Shown one piece after another: positions 8,041-15,777 of a stretch of 64,000 nt of DNA. How positions within the stretch are numbered: the stretch's first letter is position 1; each line of letters begins with the position of its first letter. The stretch comes from Dethiobacter sp. Its GTDB lineage: Bacteria; Bacillota; Dethiobacteria; Dethiobacterales; Dethiobacteraceae. Under the pieces are notes generated by a model. The model made no database searches. It had not been told where the DNA came from and saw only the letters and a list, made by a program, of their open reading frames with translations. The translations under genes and the position numbers were made by a program. Where the stretch lies: contig JAGXTL010000032.1 in the NCBI GenBank assembly GCA_018333635.1, forward strand, positions 1 to 64,000. Direction: 5' to 3'.

Positions 8041-10047
8041 TCATGATTTTTGATAAAATGGCGTTTCGAAACTATCGCAGCGAAGCGGAAGACCTGCAGC
8101 CCACGGCGGTACACGGCTCATCTGCTCACATACAGCAGAAGGCGATACACGTTTATCAGCCTCGATAACAACCTCGTCGTGAATGTGCATGACTACATCG
8201 GCAGAGCGAAATGTCGCTAGGGCGTAGTATAGGATGTCCCTTGCCACAGCTTGGGTGATATTCTCGACCCACTTGCCGGGCGAGGACTCAATGCGCTCCC
8301 ATCTCTTTGTCGTGCCGATGCCCTCGTAAGTCACGCACTCCGAACCGAAACGGCTCTCGCCGATGCGCGGCTTGACGTATGCCAGCTTCCTACCGCTAGG
8401 CAGGGTAATAAAGAGCATATCGCTCTGATAGCTGAATCTGATCCCGTTGGTTTCGGTTATCTTCTTATGCTTCACGGCGGTCTTTGCCGCTTTGTCGGCG
8501 TCCCACCAGAGCCGCACGATATTGGGATTGGCGCTTCGCCATGCATTCACCAGGGGCTTAAGCTCATCTTCGGAAAGCCCCATATCTAATGCGCCCATCG
8601 CCTTTAGCGCGCCAACCGAGCCGCCGTAACCACATGCCAAGTCCGCGACTTTGCCCTTTTGCCTTAACGGATTCTTCTTATCTATCTGCTCAACAGGCAC
8701 ATTAAACATTTGACTAGCTGTGGCGATATACAGGTCATTTTTTGCAATGTAGGCATCAAGCACCCATTTCTCACCTGCAATCCAAGCTAAAACAACCCTT
8801 TCAATTGAAGAAAAATCAGCCACAATAAACTTGCAACCTTCTTTTGGGATAAACGCCGTGCGGATGAGCTCAGAGAGCACCGCCGGCACATTGTCGTAGA
8901 GCAGTTCAAGGGTGTCGAAATCGCCGCTACGCACAAGGTTCCGCGCTTGCTCAAGGTCTCTCATGTGGTTCTGGGGCAGATTCTGGCATTGGATAAGCCT
9001 CCCGGCAGCTCTGCCGGTTCGATTCGCGCCATAATATTGGAGTAGCCCTCTGGCGCGGTTATCGGCACAGGCCACCGTTTCCATCGCCTGATACTTTTTG
9101 ATCGAGGATTTTGCCAATTGCTGACGTAGCAACAACACTTCGCCTAACGGCTCAGATGCGGTCTTTAATATTTCTGCGACCGCCTTCTTGCCGAGGGTGT
9201 CAGTTTCCAGTCCGTTTTCGGCAAGCCAGTCTTTTAGCTGTGCTACGGAGTTGGGGTTATCCAGTTCTGTTAGCTGCCGCATCTTCTGCATCAGTTCGGA
9301 TTTTGTGCGCTTGTCTGCGGCGATGGCGTTTTTTACAAGCGTCATATCAAGCAGTACGCCTCGGTCGTTGATTACTTGGTCCTCTGCGTATTCCGCCCAG
9401 ATGCACTCCGGCACAGGAAACTTGACGAGACGCGCTTGAATGGACAGCTCTGTTTCCACATCGCGGCGATTATATGATTTGAATGCTTCCCACTTGTCGG
9501 GGGCGTGTTCTGGGAGATTGCGTGTTCGCTGCCCGTTGGCGGCGGTGGCGGCACACGGCTTGCAGAAGTATCGTATAAGGTCCTTACCCCCGGTCAGTTT
9601 CTGCTTATCCAGACCAAGCACCACGCCGACGTTTTCAAGAGAAAGTGGCAATCCCATATATGCCGACCAGACCATGGAGCAGCGCCATGACACCGGGTTT
9701 AGATATTTTACCTTGCCGAGGACGCTGGCTGATTGGTGGTTGTCGGCGAAGGGGTCAAGGTTTATACCCGTGTCCGATAGGTAGCGCGACAGGCAGACCC
9801 GCTCAAAGGAACTGTTGTGAGCCCAGACTAAAACACTCTCATCCAATACCGCATCAATTACGCACTGTGGCACTTTTTCGCCATTTGCGAGGTCAACCGT
9901 CTGAATGTCACTGCTATCGAAAGCGTAAGACAGAAGCAGTATTTCAAAATCATGCGACCCACAATAACGATATAGACCGCTTTTTGTGAGGTCTACGCTG
10001 CTATACGTTTCTAAATCCAAATGGAGGTTGCTTCTGTTTTCAAACAT
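8041..10047 (-). CDS. phage family A DNA polymerase (Pol I type)
   Basis: A 668-residue polymerase without a 5'-3' exonuclease domain. The N-terminal 3'-5' exonuclease shows LHLDLETYSSVDL (Asp and Glu of Exo I) and VWAHNSSFERVCL (Exo II). The polymerase domain shows motif A FIVADFSSIERVVLAWIAGE near residue 409, motif B around NPLRQKGKVADLACGYGGS, and motif C MHIHDEVVIEAD near 620. This form is typical of Firmicutes prophages carrying the DUF2800-DUF2815 block. It overlaps the end of the homing endonuclease gene by 8 bases. Confidence 0.95.
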   Translation of the reverse strand: MFENRSNLHLDLETYSSVDLTKSGLYRYCGSHDFEILLLSYAFDSSDIQTVDLANGEKVPQCVIDAVLDESVLVWAHNSSFERVCLSRYLSDTGINLDPFADNHQSASVLGKVKYLNPVSWRCSMVWSAYMGLPLSLENVGVVLGLDKQKLTGGKDLIRYFCKPCAATAANGQRTRNLPEHAPDKWEAFKSYNRRDVETELSIQARLVKFPVPECIWAEYAEDQVINDRGVLLDMTLVKNAIAADKRTKSELMQKMRQLTELDNPNSVAQLKDWLAENGLETDTLGKKAVAEILKTASEPLGEVLLLRQQLAKSSIKKYQAMETVACADNRARGLLQYYGANRTGRAAGRLIQCQNLPQNHMRDLEQARNLVRSGDFDTLELLYDNVPAVLSELIRTAFIPKEGCKFIVADFSSIERVVLAWIAGEKWVLDAYIAKNDLYIATASQMFNVPVEQIDKKNPLRQKGKVADLACGYGGSVGALKAMGALDMGLSEDELKPLVNAWRSANPNIVRLWWDADKAAKTAVKHKKITETNGIRFSYQSDMLFITLPSGRKLAYVKPRIGESRFGSECVTYEGIGTTKRWERIESSPGKWVENITQAVARDILYYALATFRSADVVMHIHDEVVIEADKRVSPSAVCEQMSRVPPWAAGLPLRCDSFETPFYQKS

Positions 10048-10759
10048 ATTGCACCTTCGCTACACGATACCCGCCAGTTTCTCCAATCGGATTTATGCAT
10101 GCGAAATTTCCATGTTGCTTTTTTGCTTCTTCGTTATATCTTTTTGCGGCATCTTCAGCGGTATCGTAAAACCCGAGTGTCTGCTGTCGATTATGGGTGC
10201 GGATATACGCTTGCCATTTTTTGCGTCGCTTGTTCCAATGAACACCTTTGTAACCACTGGTGTTACGGCTTGAAATATTAAGATTCCAAGCGCTTTCGGA
10301 TGGAGTTGCCCAACGTAAGTTCTCGCGGCGGTTGTCAGTTCTGTCGCCGTTGATGTGGTCCGCATACATTCCTTTGCGGGATCCTAGTAAGAAACTGTGA
10401 AGCAGAATAGCTCTACCCCCTATCGAAGCAACAAAATAGCCATCACGTTTTCGCCTGCACCACCCGTGGCTACTAACATAGGCGGCATCTTGTAATGAAA
10501 CCGTAAATTCTCCGGTAACAGGCGAGCCAAAACGGGCGACGCCGTTTTCGACCACATAATCAACCCCTTTTCGTCGTGGTTCACGACAGGCAATACATCC
10601 CTTGCTTGTACCTTTACGCACTGTATAGCCTGAAAGGCTTCTGACGTTGCCGCAAGCACAGCGGCATATCCAGTATGCTTCGCCACGACCATCAAATCGG
10701 TCAAAGCTGAGTACCGACCACTTATTGATTTTCTGACCAGCCATATTTATAAATGTCAT
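10040..10759 (-). CDS. HNH homing endonuclease with AP2 DNA-binding domain
   Basis: A 239-residue protein. Residues about 1-70 hold a Cys cluster (WICRCACGNVRSLSG ... GCIACREPRRKG). Then comes an HNH core (YADHINGDRTDNRRENLRWAT then ESAWNLNI) and a C-terminal AP2 domain (SGYKGVHWNKRRKKWQAYIR ... LGFYDTAEDAAKRYNEEA). HNH-AP2 proteins are free-standing homing endonucleases that cut phage alleles lacking them. It is wedged between the DUF2815 and polymerase genes, which are adjacent in many related phages. The ATG at 10,759 has GGGAGG upstream. Confidence 0.9.
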   Translation of the reverse strand: MTFINMAGQKINKWSVLSFDRFDGRGEAYWICRCACGNVRSLSGYTVRKGTSKGCIACREPRRKGVDYVVENGVARFGSPVTGEFTVSLQDAAYVSSHGWCRRKRDGYFVASIGGRAILLHSFLLGSRKGMYADHINGDRTDNRRENLRWATPSESAWNLNISSRNTSGYKGVHWNKRRKKWQAYIRTHNRQQTLGFYDTAEDAAKRYNEEAKKQHGNFACINPIGETGGYRVAKVQYV

Positions 10760-10833
10760 AAACAGCTACCTCCCGACTAAAGCGGGGCGGGAGACTGCAT
10801 TTCTCCCACCCCCCTCCGCTTGTTTTCCTTGCT

Positions 10834-11412
10834 TTATTTGAGGAAGTCCTCGTTATCGTCAGTCTTGAAATCGTCATCGAAATCGTCTTCGGCTTTTGCC
10901 TTCCCACCAAGTGACTCGCCGTCGCGCACCTTCTGGATATTCTGCAGTCCGCAGGCGATGCCACGATTGCCGTTGCTGTTGAAAACGAAGAACGAGAGGG
11001 AAGCACGGGCATACACGCCGGAGTAAATTTCGCTTGTGTCATATATGGGTTCGCGGTTTGCGTCCACCACGCCCGGCGCCGTGTTGCTGTTGGCGTTTAG
11101 AAACCAGTGACCGGCATAAGCCTCGTCGCCGGGTCTTTCTGTGTCGCCATCACGCAAAGGGGTTTTTAGAGAAGCAAGAGATGGCACAGATTTGCTGTTG
11201 CCCTTTAATTTGGCTTCTCCCTCTTCGTAGGCGGCTTGGATTGCCGCCTTGACCTTGGCGATTGTCTTGGCATCGCTTTTTGGGATGAGTATGCTGGTGG
11301 AATACTTCGGCGCGCCGCCATTGATGGATCTCGCCTGCCAGATGTTCGCATAGCTCAGTCGGCATACACCCGTGATAATTTTCGTGGGGTTGACTGCACC
11401 CTTGTTTGCCAT
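10834..11412 (-). CDS. DUF2815 phage protein, probable single-strand DNA-binding protein
   Basis: A 192-residue protein (NPTKIITGVCRLSYANIWQA ... KYSTSILIPKSDAKTIAKVK ... YAGHWFLNANS ... YSGVYARASLSFFVFNSNGN RGIACGLQNIQKVRDGE) ending in a strongly acidic tail (DDFDDDFKTDDNEDF). The acidic tail and its place next to the DUF2800 nuclease and DNA polymerase support a single-strand DNA-binding or recombination-mediator role. AGGAGG lies upstream of the ATG. The family name is confident; the function is inferred. Confidence 0.9.
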   Translation of the reverse strand: MANKGAVNPTKIITGVCRLSYANIWQARSINGGAPKYSTSILIPKSDAKTIAKVKAAIQAAYEEGEAKLKGNSKSVPSLASLKTPLRDGDTERPGDEAYAGHWFLNANSNTAPGVVDANREPIYDTSEIYSGVYARASLSFFVFNSNGNRGIACGLQNIQKVRDGESLGGKAKAEDDFDDDFKTDDNEDFLK

Positions 11413-11424
11413 GATAGAATCCTC

Positions 11425-12546
11425 CTAATTTTCAATTGGGTCGGCAAAATCGTCTGCCGCCGTAGTAATGTAGATTTCTTGGCGCTTGTCTGTTGCCGGA
11501 ACAAGCGCCGGTTTGCCTTGGGGTTTTTCGATCAGTGCGCCGATTGTCTCCTCGAATCGCTTCTTTCCAAGAAGCGAGGCCATCGCGGTAACACCTAGGA
11601 CTTTGTGTTCATATGGGTCCAGCCCGAGACACTTGACAGCTTCTGCGACAGCCGTCTCGTCTGTGTACTTGCGGTTGCTCCTGCCCTTGATCAGCTTCCA
11701 GCCAGCAAACCGCACGCCTTTTAGTGCCTCTAAGAGAGCGAAGTCTTTTACATCTGATGCCCATGAGACCAGCCCGTCAATCTTGCCAAGGATGGTCGCA
11801 ATCTCGTCGTTTTCAAGCAAGGCGGGATCGGTAAAATCGTATGCGGCAAGCGCCATATTCGCTTTGGCGCGTTCGCGGCATTTTGCTTTCGCCCTGCAGA
11901 AGCGGCAATGCTCGCCTGCCTTGTAGTTGCCGTTGCCATACCACGCCAGTTCTGCTGCGGGTTTGAGAGCTTCAACAGCCCACTTTTCGATATCCTCGCG
12001 AGACATTTCCCATGTGGAACAGTTGGAGAGTCTTGGCTGGAAGATGCTCATCCTTACTTTGTTAATGGGGTAGAGGAAGCCGAACAGCTCCAAAGCACCA
12101 AGGGCATAAATCCGAAGCTGGCCGTTACCTTCTGCGTCAATTTTCACGCCGCGTCCCGTTTTTAAATCAATTATCTGAAGTACACCCTCCGAGACAATGA
12201 GCGCGTCGCAGGTTCCTTTACATTCAGGCACCCAGCGGGAGCAGTCGACCTTCTGTTCTACAAACAGTTTCGGGTTGGTTAACCCCTCCATCTGCTCTGT
12301 AACAAAAGCGACGTAGTCGTCGGTGTATTCCGCCATCTCAATGTTGTCGCAACTAGGCGGCACTGAAGCTTGACCGAGTTTGTGTCGTAGCTTTAATTCC
12401 GCTACGCTGTGTGCCTGAGTGCCTTCTGCAGCATAGCTCGAACTTGCGTCTTGATAGTTCTCAGTCAGTCGAGCTGACGGTGGGCATGCTATCCATCTGT
12501 TGCTAGACGACGGCGATAGCAGTGAGTGTTTTGCCCCATCACTCAT
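11425..12546 (-). CDS. DUF2800 phage nuclease, RecB/Cas4-like
   Basis: A 373-residue protein with a PD-(D/E)XK fold: YAAEGTQAHSVAELKL near the start, then KGTCDALIVSEGVLQIIDLK with the following TGRG forming the Asp...DLK catalytic centre. A Cys cluster (EHCRFCRAKAKCRERAK) resembles the iron-sulfur site of RecB/Cas4/AddB-type nucleases. It probably resects DNA ends for phage recombination with DUF2815 as partner. It overlaps the upstream gene by 4 bases. Confidence 0.92.
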   Translation of the reverse strand: MSDGAKHSLLSPSSSNRWIACPPSARLTENYQDASSSYAAEGTQAHSVAELKLRHKLGQASVPPSCDNIEMAEYTDDYVAFVTEQMEGLTNPKLFVEQKVDCSRWVPECKGTCDALIVSEGVLQIIDLKTGRGVKIDAEGNGQLRIYALGALELFGFLYPINKVRMSIFQPRLSNCSTWEMSREDIEKWAVEALKPAAELAWYGNGNYKAGEHCRFCRAKAKCRERAKANMALAAYDFTDPALLENDEIATILGKIDGLVSWASDVKDFALLEALKGVRFAGWKLIKGRSNRKYTDETAVAEAVKCLGLDPYEHKVLGVTAMASLLGKKRFEETIGALIEKPQGKPALVPATDKRQEIYITTAADDFADPIEN

Positions 12547-12866
12547 TTGAGCGCCCTCACTTCTCTGACGAGGAGGTCGTATTCTGACGGGTCGATATCA
12601 GAGAGTCTGTTTGCGCCGTGCTTCTTAATTAGCGTTTGCACCGCCTCTCTGAATCCACTTGACGCCTTGTCTGCGAGGATGCCGCGCACCTCCTCAAGTG
12701 TGGGTGTTTGCGCAGGTCTTTCCTGTGGCAGATCCGGCTGGCTGCATATCTCATCAGAGTCGTGTTCAGATTCGTACAGAGCTTTGATTTCCTCAGCGAT
12801 TTTGCCGATTGCTGCCGCAAGACGTGCGAGGTCATTTTCGATTTGCTTGGCTTTGCCTGGTGTCAT
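12543..12866 (-). CDS. phage protein of unknown function with coiled-coil N-terminus
   Basis: A 107-residue acidic protein. The first 35 residues (GKAKQIENDLARLAAAIGKI AEEIKALYE) are heptad-like. The second part (TLEEVRGILADKASSGFREA VQTLIKKHGANRLSDI) resembles the short helical segment seen after rRNA-biogenesis-like phage proteins, but I do not recognise a family with confidence. It overlaps both neighbours, so it is a genuine member of the early operon. Confidence 0.65.
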   Translation of the reverse strand: MTPGKAKQIENDLARLAAAIGKIAEEIKALYESEHDSDEICSQPDLPQERPAQTPTLEEVRGILADKASSGFREAVQTLIKKHGANRLSDIDPSEYDLLVREVRALK

Positions 12867-13032
12867 AGCATTTTTCTCCTCTCGATTTTTCCGCGTATCG
12901 TTGTTCTAAAGCGATCAGCTTGCCGGCAAGCCTTTTGCTCACGATGCTGATTGCAGTTAAAACGCCGATAATTTCCTCGTTCCGTTCGCGGTCGCGGTAC
13001 TTTGCAAAACGGACGCACTCTCTTGTTTGCAT
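12832..13032 (-). CDS. small basic phage protein
   Basis: A 66-residue protein rich in Arg and Lys, starting MQTRECVRFAKYRDRERNEE. It begins 9 bases after a GGAGG site and overlaps the next gene by 35 bases. The function is not recognised. Its leader holds copy B of the phage leader element. Confidence 0.6.
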   Translation of the reverse strand: MQTRECVRFAKYRDRERNEEIIGVLTAISIVSKRLAGKLIALEQRYAEKSRGEKCYDTRQSQANRK

Positions 13033-13069
13033 TGCTTTACCTCCATTTTTATGGTGTAGGAGCGTCGCC

Positions 13070-13110
13070 CCTCACTTTCTACTGGACAGTAAGTAGCAAG
13101 AATCCGTAGT
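13070..13110 (-). promoter_or_regulatory. phage leader element, copy B
   Basis: The minus strand reads ACTACGGATTCTTGC, then CTACTTACTGTCCAGTAG (a CTACT/AGTAG stem is possible), then AAAGTGAGG. It matches copy A at 7,993-8,034 in its start, in the CTGTCCA-TAG core and in the following AAGTG-AGG, although the two downstream genes are unrelated. Confidence 0.6.
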
Positions 13111-13116
13111 CAAAAA

Positions 13117-13695
13117 TCAGTTGCCTTTGAAAAAACTTTTGAGGATTTCGTTGGAACGCAGAATAGATTTTAACCGCTTCTCACGGTAGTACACGCCGTC
13201 AAGGGTAATCCGGAAACGGTCGGCAATGTCCTGTTTTTTTACCTTTTTTACAAGACAGTCCCAGAGTTCAAGTTCATCTGGCGCAAGGCTCTTAAGCACA
13301 AAGCTAAGCGCAGAAAGCCGCTCCTGATCTTCCAAAATGGCAAGGATGTCGGCAGTCTCGTCTGCAACTTCTAAAAAGATAGCTTTGCGTCCGTCGCGAT
13401 TGGCAATGGGTTTGTCCAGTTCGCCGGGGCAATTTTCAATCTTTTGGATCTGATAGCGCTCTGCAGCTTTCAAGTCGGCGGCGTTGCGTTTTCCAAGAAC
13501 ATCACCCAGCTTATTTCTAGGCAGCCGAATGGCGCAGCTTGCTTCGGGGTCGTAGTACCACCGCTGCTTAAAAGGATTAGCCGGGGTCGGAACTTCGGCG
13601 GGCGCAAAGCACTCTCGGCGGGTTACTTCTGTTTCCACTCCGCTTGGGAGCATTTCATAGTAGTGCTGGTAATAGAGTTTTTGGTAATTCCTCAT
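13117..13695 (-). CDS. phage sigma-like HTH regulator at the head of the early operon
   Basis: A protein of about 192 residues starting MRNYQKLYYQHYYEMLPSG. The C-terminal third (LSALSFVLKSLAPDELELWD CLVKKVKKQDIADRFRITLD GVYYREKRLKSILRS) resembles sigma-70 region 4: an acidic helix, then KKQDIADRF as the HTH scaffold. It is the first gene of the long minus-strand operon and may control it. I chose ATG at 13,695 because GGAGGG lies about 9 bases upstream; longer in-frame forms reach into the promoter and hairpin region. Confidence 0.72.
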   Translation of the reverse strand: MRNYQKLYYQHYYEMLPSGVETEVTRRECFAPAEVPTPANPFKQRWYYDPEASCAIRLPRNKLGDVLGKRNAADLKAAERYQIQKIENCPGELDKPIANRDGRKAIFLEVADETADILAILEDQERLSALSFVLKSLAPDELELWDCLVKKVKKQDIADRFRITLDGVYYREKRLKSILRSNEILKSFFKGN

Positions 13696-13715
13696 CCTTG
13701 ACTTCCCTCCATAGA

Positions 13716-13743
13716 TTGACATTTTTACTTTTTTTGTTATAAT
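13716..13743 (+). promoter_or_regulatory. near-perfect sigma-A promoter facing the defence island
   Basis: TTGACA at 13,716-13,721 and TATAAT at 13,738-13,743 are separated by 16 bases. Both hexamers match the consensus exactly. Transcription would start near 13,750 and run through a leader of about 175 bases into the gene at 13,927. It lies inside the leader of the divergent phage operon. Confidence 0.75.
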
Positions 13744-13750
13744 GTTTTGG

Positions 13751-13805
13751 CAGGCTTTGCCTGGAATTGGACTGAAGATAACCGTGTGATTGTCCAATCC
13801 AAGGC
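13751..13805. promoter_or_regulatory. operator-like palindrome and long hairpin beside the promoter
   Basis: CAGGC-TTT-GCCTG (13,751-13,763) is a perfect palindrome sitting at the predicted +1 of the plus-strand promoter. An overlapping longer inverted repeat has arms GCCTGGAATTGGAC (13,759-13,772) and GTCCAATCCAAGGC (13,792-13,805), 12 of 14 pairing. These could be repressor sites or a structured leader. Confidence 0.55.
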
Positions 13806-13841
13806 AAAAAAAAAGCCCCTAGAGATTGCTCTCTAAGGGCT
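13804..13841 (-). terminator. rho-independent terminator facing the phage operon
   Basis: On the minus strand a 12-bp stem with one mismatch (arms 13,814-13,825 and 13,830-13,841, loop of 4) is followed by nine T residues. It would stop transcripts entering from the defence island. On the plus strand the stem has no T run, so island transcription can pass. Confidence 0.85.
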
Positions 13842-13926
13842 AACTTGAAGTTCATTGGGTGGCAGTCAACTGAGATTTGAGTTAATATAGTTAATAGAGT
13901 AAATGAGTTTCTAGGGAGGCAACTGA

Positions 13927-14841
13927 GTGGCAAACATCGCTTACCCTGTGTTATGTGGCGGCACGTTTTTTACACTGGTTCTGGAAGCACGAAAACAACG
14001 GACAAGCAAGCGCAGCCAACATGCTGGTGAACTCGATGGCCTATCACAACCTGAAACCTTCGCAGGTCTTGGCAGAGTGGTTTACCTTGAGTACGCCGAG
14101 CCAAGAAATAAGGATACTTTTAGTACAAATGTGTTTGATTACAAGTCTTGCGAAAATAATGGCACCAATCTTTCCTTTCTTTTCAATCAGGAAATAATGG
14201 CATTCGATAACCGCGTAAAAACGCAATATCTTGCCGCACTAAAAATGATGAATGATTTTGTTAGCCGTTTCCTTGAAGTTGGGACAAGTACGCCAAAAGA
14301 GGTCTGGCTTGTAAAGGCATTACTCGATCTAATAAATGCTGATCAGAGCATTGATGACGATCAAGAATTCTTCATAGTCGAAAATGGGCAAGGAATAACA
14401 AAAGCCGCTCTCCGTGGCATGAGCGACTTCTGCTTGCAGACTTTTCTGTTGGGCGTTTGGCACTTCGTCATTGTAAATAGACCAGAGAATAAAGCGGGTA
14501 AAGCTACCTACGACGCTTGGTGCCCGTCAAGGGGCGGAGCAGAAAGAAAATATGCGGGAAATATGGGCGATAGCATTACTCGGTCTATTAACGTAATGCT
14601 GCTTGAAATGGCAGACATCAAGATAGAACAGGAAGCCGCTGCTACAGTTGAGGACGAATCATCTGCAGACTCCGGCGAACCATTTGTGGAAGATACAGCT
14701 GACGATGCCTCTTCAAAGACAACTAACCAGACGGTTAATAATCCGTTTGTCTTTAACCAGTACGGGAACAACAGTATTCAAATCGGCAGCGTTGATACGA
14801 TTACGATAAATAACAGCGGGGGTGGTAAAAGTGAACAATAA
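13927..14841 (+). CDS. unrecognised protein with C-terminal amyloid-like signalling motif
   Basis: A 304-residue protein starting from GTG with AGGGAGG 8 bases upstream. The globular part (about 1-225) contains YPVLCGGTFFTLVLEARKQR, TPKEVWLVKALLDLI and FLLGVWHFVIVNRPENKAGK; I do not recognise a named domain. Residues 225-265 are acidic and low-complexity. The last 34 residues hold NNPFVFNQYGNNSIQIGSVD then TITINN, a beta-prone Asn/Gln-rich motif resembling bacterial amyloid signalling sequences. The next gene carries a similar motif at its N-terminus. It overlaps that gene by about 11 bases. The motif comparison is by eye. Confidence 0.65.
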   Translation: MANIAYPVLCGGTFFTLVLEARKQRTSKRSQHAGELDGLSQPETFAGLGRVVYLEYAEPRNKDTFSTNVFDYKSCENNGTNLSFLFNQEIMAFDNRVKTQYLAALKMMNDFVSRFLEVGTSTPKEVWLVKALLDLINADQSIDDDQEFFIVENGQGITKAALRGMSDFCLQTFLLGVWHFVIVNRPENKAGKATYDAWCPSRGGAERKYAGNMGDSITRSINVMLLEMADIKIEQEAAATVEDESSADSGEPFVEDTADDASSKTTNQTVNNPFVFNQYGNNSIQIGSVDTITINNSGGGKSEQ

Positions 14842-15463
14842 GCCAAAAACACTTCCATTAGAAAACTTACCTCCAAATACTACAGTCTTCACACAGACCG
14901 GCGAAAGAAGTATGCAAATCGCGCAGGCTAACAACGTAAATAATGTTGTGAATCTGATCATTCCGATGATGTCTCCGGTATTGGGTGGCATTGTCAACAC
15001 AAACGTTGCCCTCAATATGGACTATTACAATCTGTTCGTTATTGGCAGCGAAACCTTCTGCGATTGCCACTTTACTGTTCCAAAAGACAGGGCGTTGACG
15101 GAGAGTATGTCGCCGGAATCCAAGGAGCAGTTCTCCGCTTTAAGCGAGGAGGCAGTTTCACAAATCAAGACATTCCCGTCCCTCTTTGCGAGCGAGAACC
15201 GCAGCTACGGCAAAACCGACGATGCCCATCAAGCCTACTTTGGTCTTGTGACCGACGTGAAGAAGCAAGATAACGGCATCAAGATTCATTTCCGTCCGCT
15301 GTCAAATATACCACAGCAAAGGCTAAATGAGATTGCCACCCAAATTGCCCTGCAAAGTGCATCCTCGTTCAACGAACTGAACCGCACCCACTGGGCAATC
15401 AAGAAGGTCAACCTAATAGAAGAACTAAAAGCTGCTGGAATTAGTGTGCTTGCTCCCACATAA
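14831..15463 (+). CDS. unrecognised partner protein with N-terminal amyloid-like motif
   Basis: About 210 residues; GTG at 14,831 is preferred because GGGGG lies upstream, with GTG at 14,822 possible. Residues near 16-32 read NTTVFTQTGERSMQIAQANN, echoing the VFNQYGNNSIQIG motif at the end of the preceding protein. A hydrophobic stretch VNLIIPMMSPVLGGIVNTNV follows. The remaining 150 residues include YYNLFVIGSETF and the C-terminal LNRTHWAIKKVNLIEELKAA, with no domain I recognise. The overlap with the previous gene indicates coupled translation and probably joint action. It is not an NLR or STAND ATPase: no Walker motifs are seen. Confidence 0.62.
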   Translation: MNNKPKTLPLENLPPNTTVFTQTGERSMQIAQANNVNNVVNLIIPMMSPVLGGIVNTNVALNMDYYNLFVIGSETFCDCHFTVPKDRALTESMSPESKEQFSALSEEAVSQIKTFPSLFASENRSYGKTDDAHQAYFGLVTDVKKQDNGIKIHFRPLSNIPQQRLNEIATQIALQSASSFNELNRTHWAIKKVNLIEELKAAGISVLAPT

Positions 15464-15485
15464 TCTGCGCTAACAACAGCAAAAT

Positions 15486-15520
15486 GGATAACACCTACTG
15501 ATCAAAGACTAGTGTTATCC
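15486..15520. promoter_or_regulatory. inverted repeat upstream of the HTH gene
   Basis: GGATAACAC (15,486-15,494) and GTGTTATCC (15,512-15,520) are perfect inverted arms 17 bases apart, between the two-gene unit and the HTH gene. There is no T run on either strand. It may be the operator of the HTH protein that follows, or a weak transcription end. Confidence 0.5.
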
Positions 15521-15550
15521 TCTCCAGTATGTAAATAGGGAGGATTCTAA

Positions 15551-15751
15551 ATGAGTAACGAACCTGAGATCATCACGCCTGAGAAGTGGGTAAACCTTGA
15601 AGATATCGCCACCCACCTATCTATAAGCGAAGACACAGCTCGGACATGGGTCAAAGAAGGCAAACTGCCATTCTACCGTGCAGGCAAGCGATATAAGTTC
15701 AAAATCTCTGAGGTAGACGAGTGGGTGCGTGAGGGGAAAATAAAAGAATAA
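15551..15751 (+). CDS. excisionase-family HTH DNA-binding protein
   Basis: A 66-residue winged-HTH protein: WVNLEDIATHLSISEDTART WVKEGKLPFYRAGKRYKFKI then SEVDEWVREGK. This is the MerR-like 'excisionase/helix_turn_helix 17' fold. In defence islands such proteins often lead restriction operons and are presumed regulators. GGGAGG lies 7 bases before the ATG, and the helicase gene starts 26 bases after the stop. It could be a relic of a phage Xis, but its place at the head of the operon favours a regulator. Confidence 0.87.
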   Translation: MSNEPEIITPEKWVNLEDIATHLSISEDTARTWVKEGKLPFYRAGKRYKFKISEVDEWVREGKIKE

Positions 15752-15777
15752 ACTATTGAATCTAAGGAGCAAAAAGT

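Noticed and set aside
13117-13797. Longer N-terminus for the sigma-like protein
   Set aside because: The extra codons would cover the plus-strand promoter, palindrome and hairpin, and the ATG at 13,695 has a proper ribosome site.
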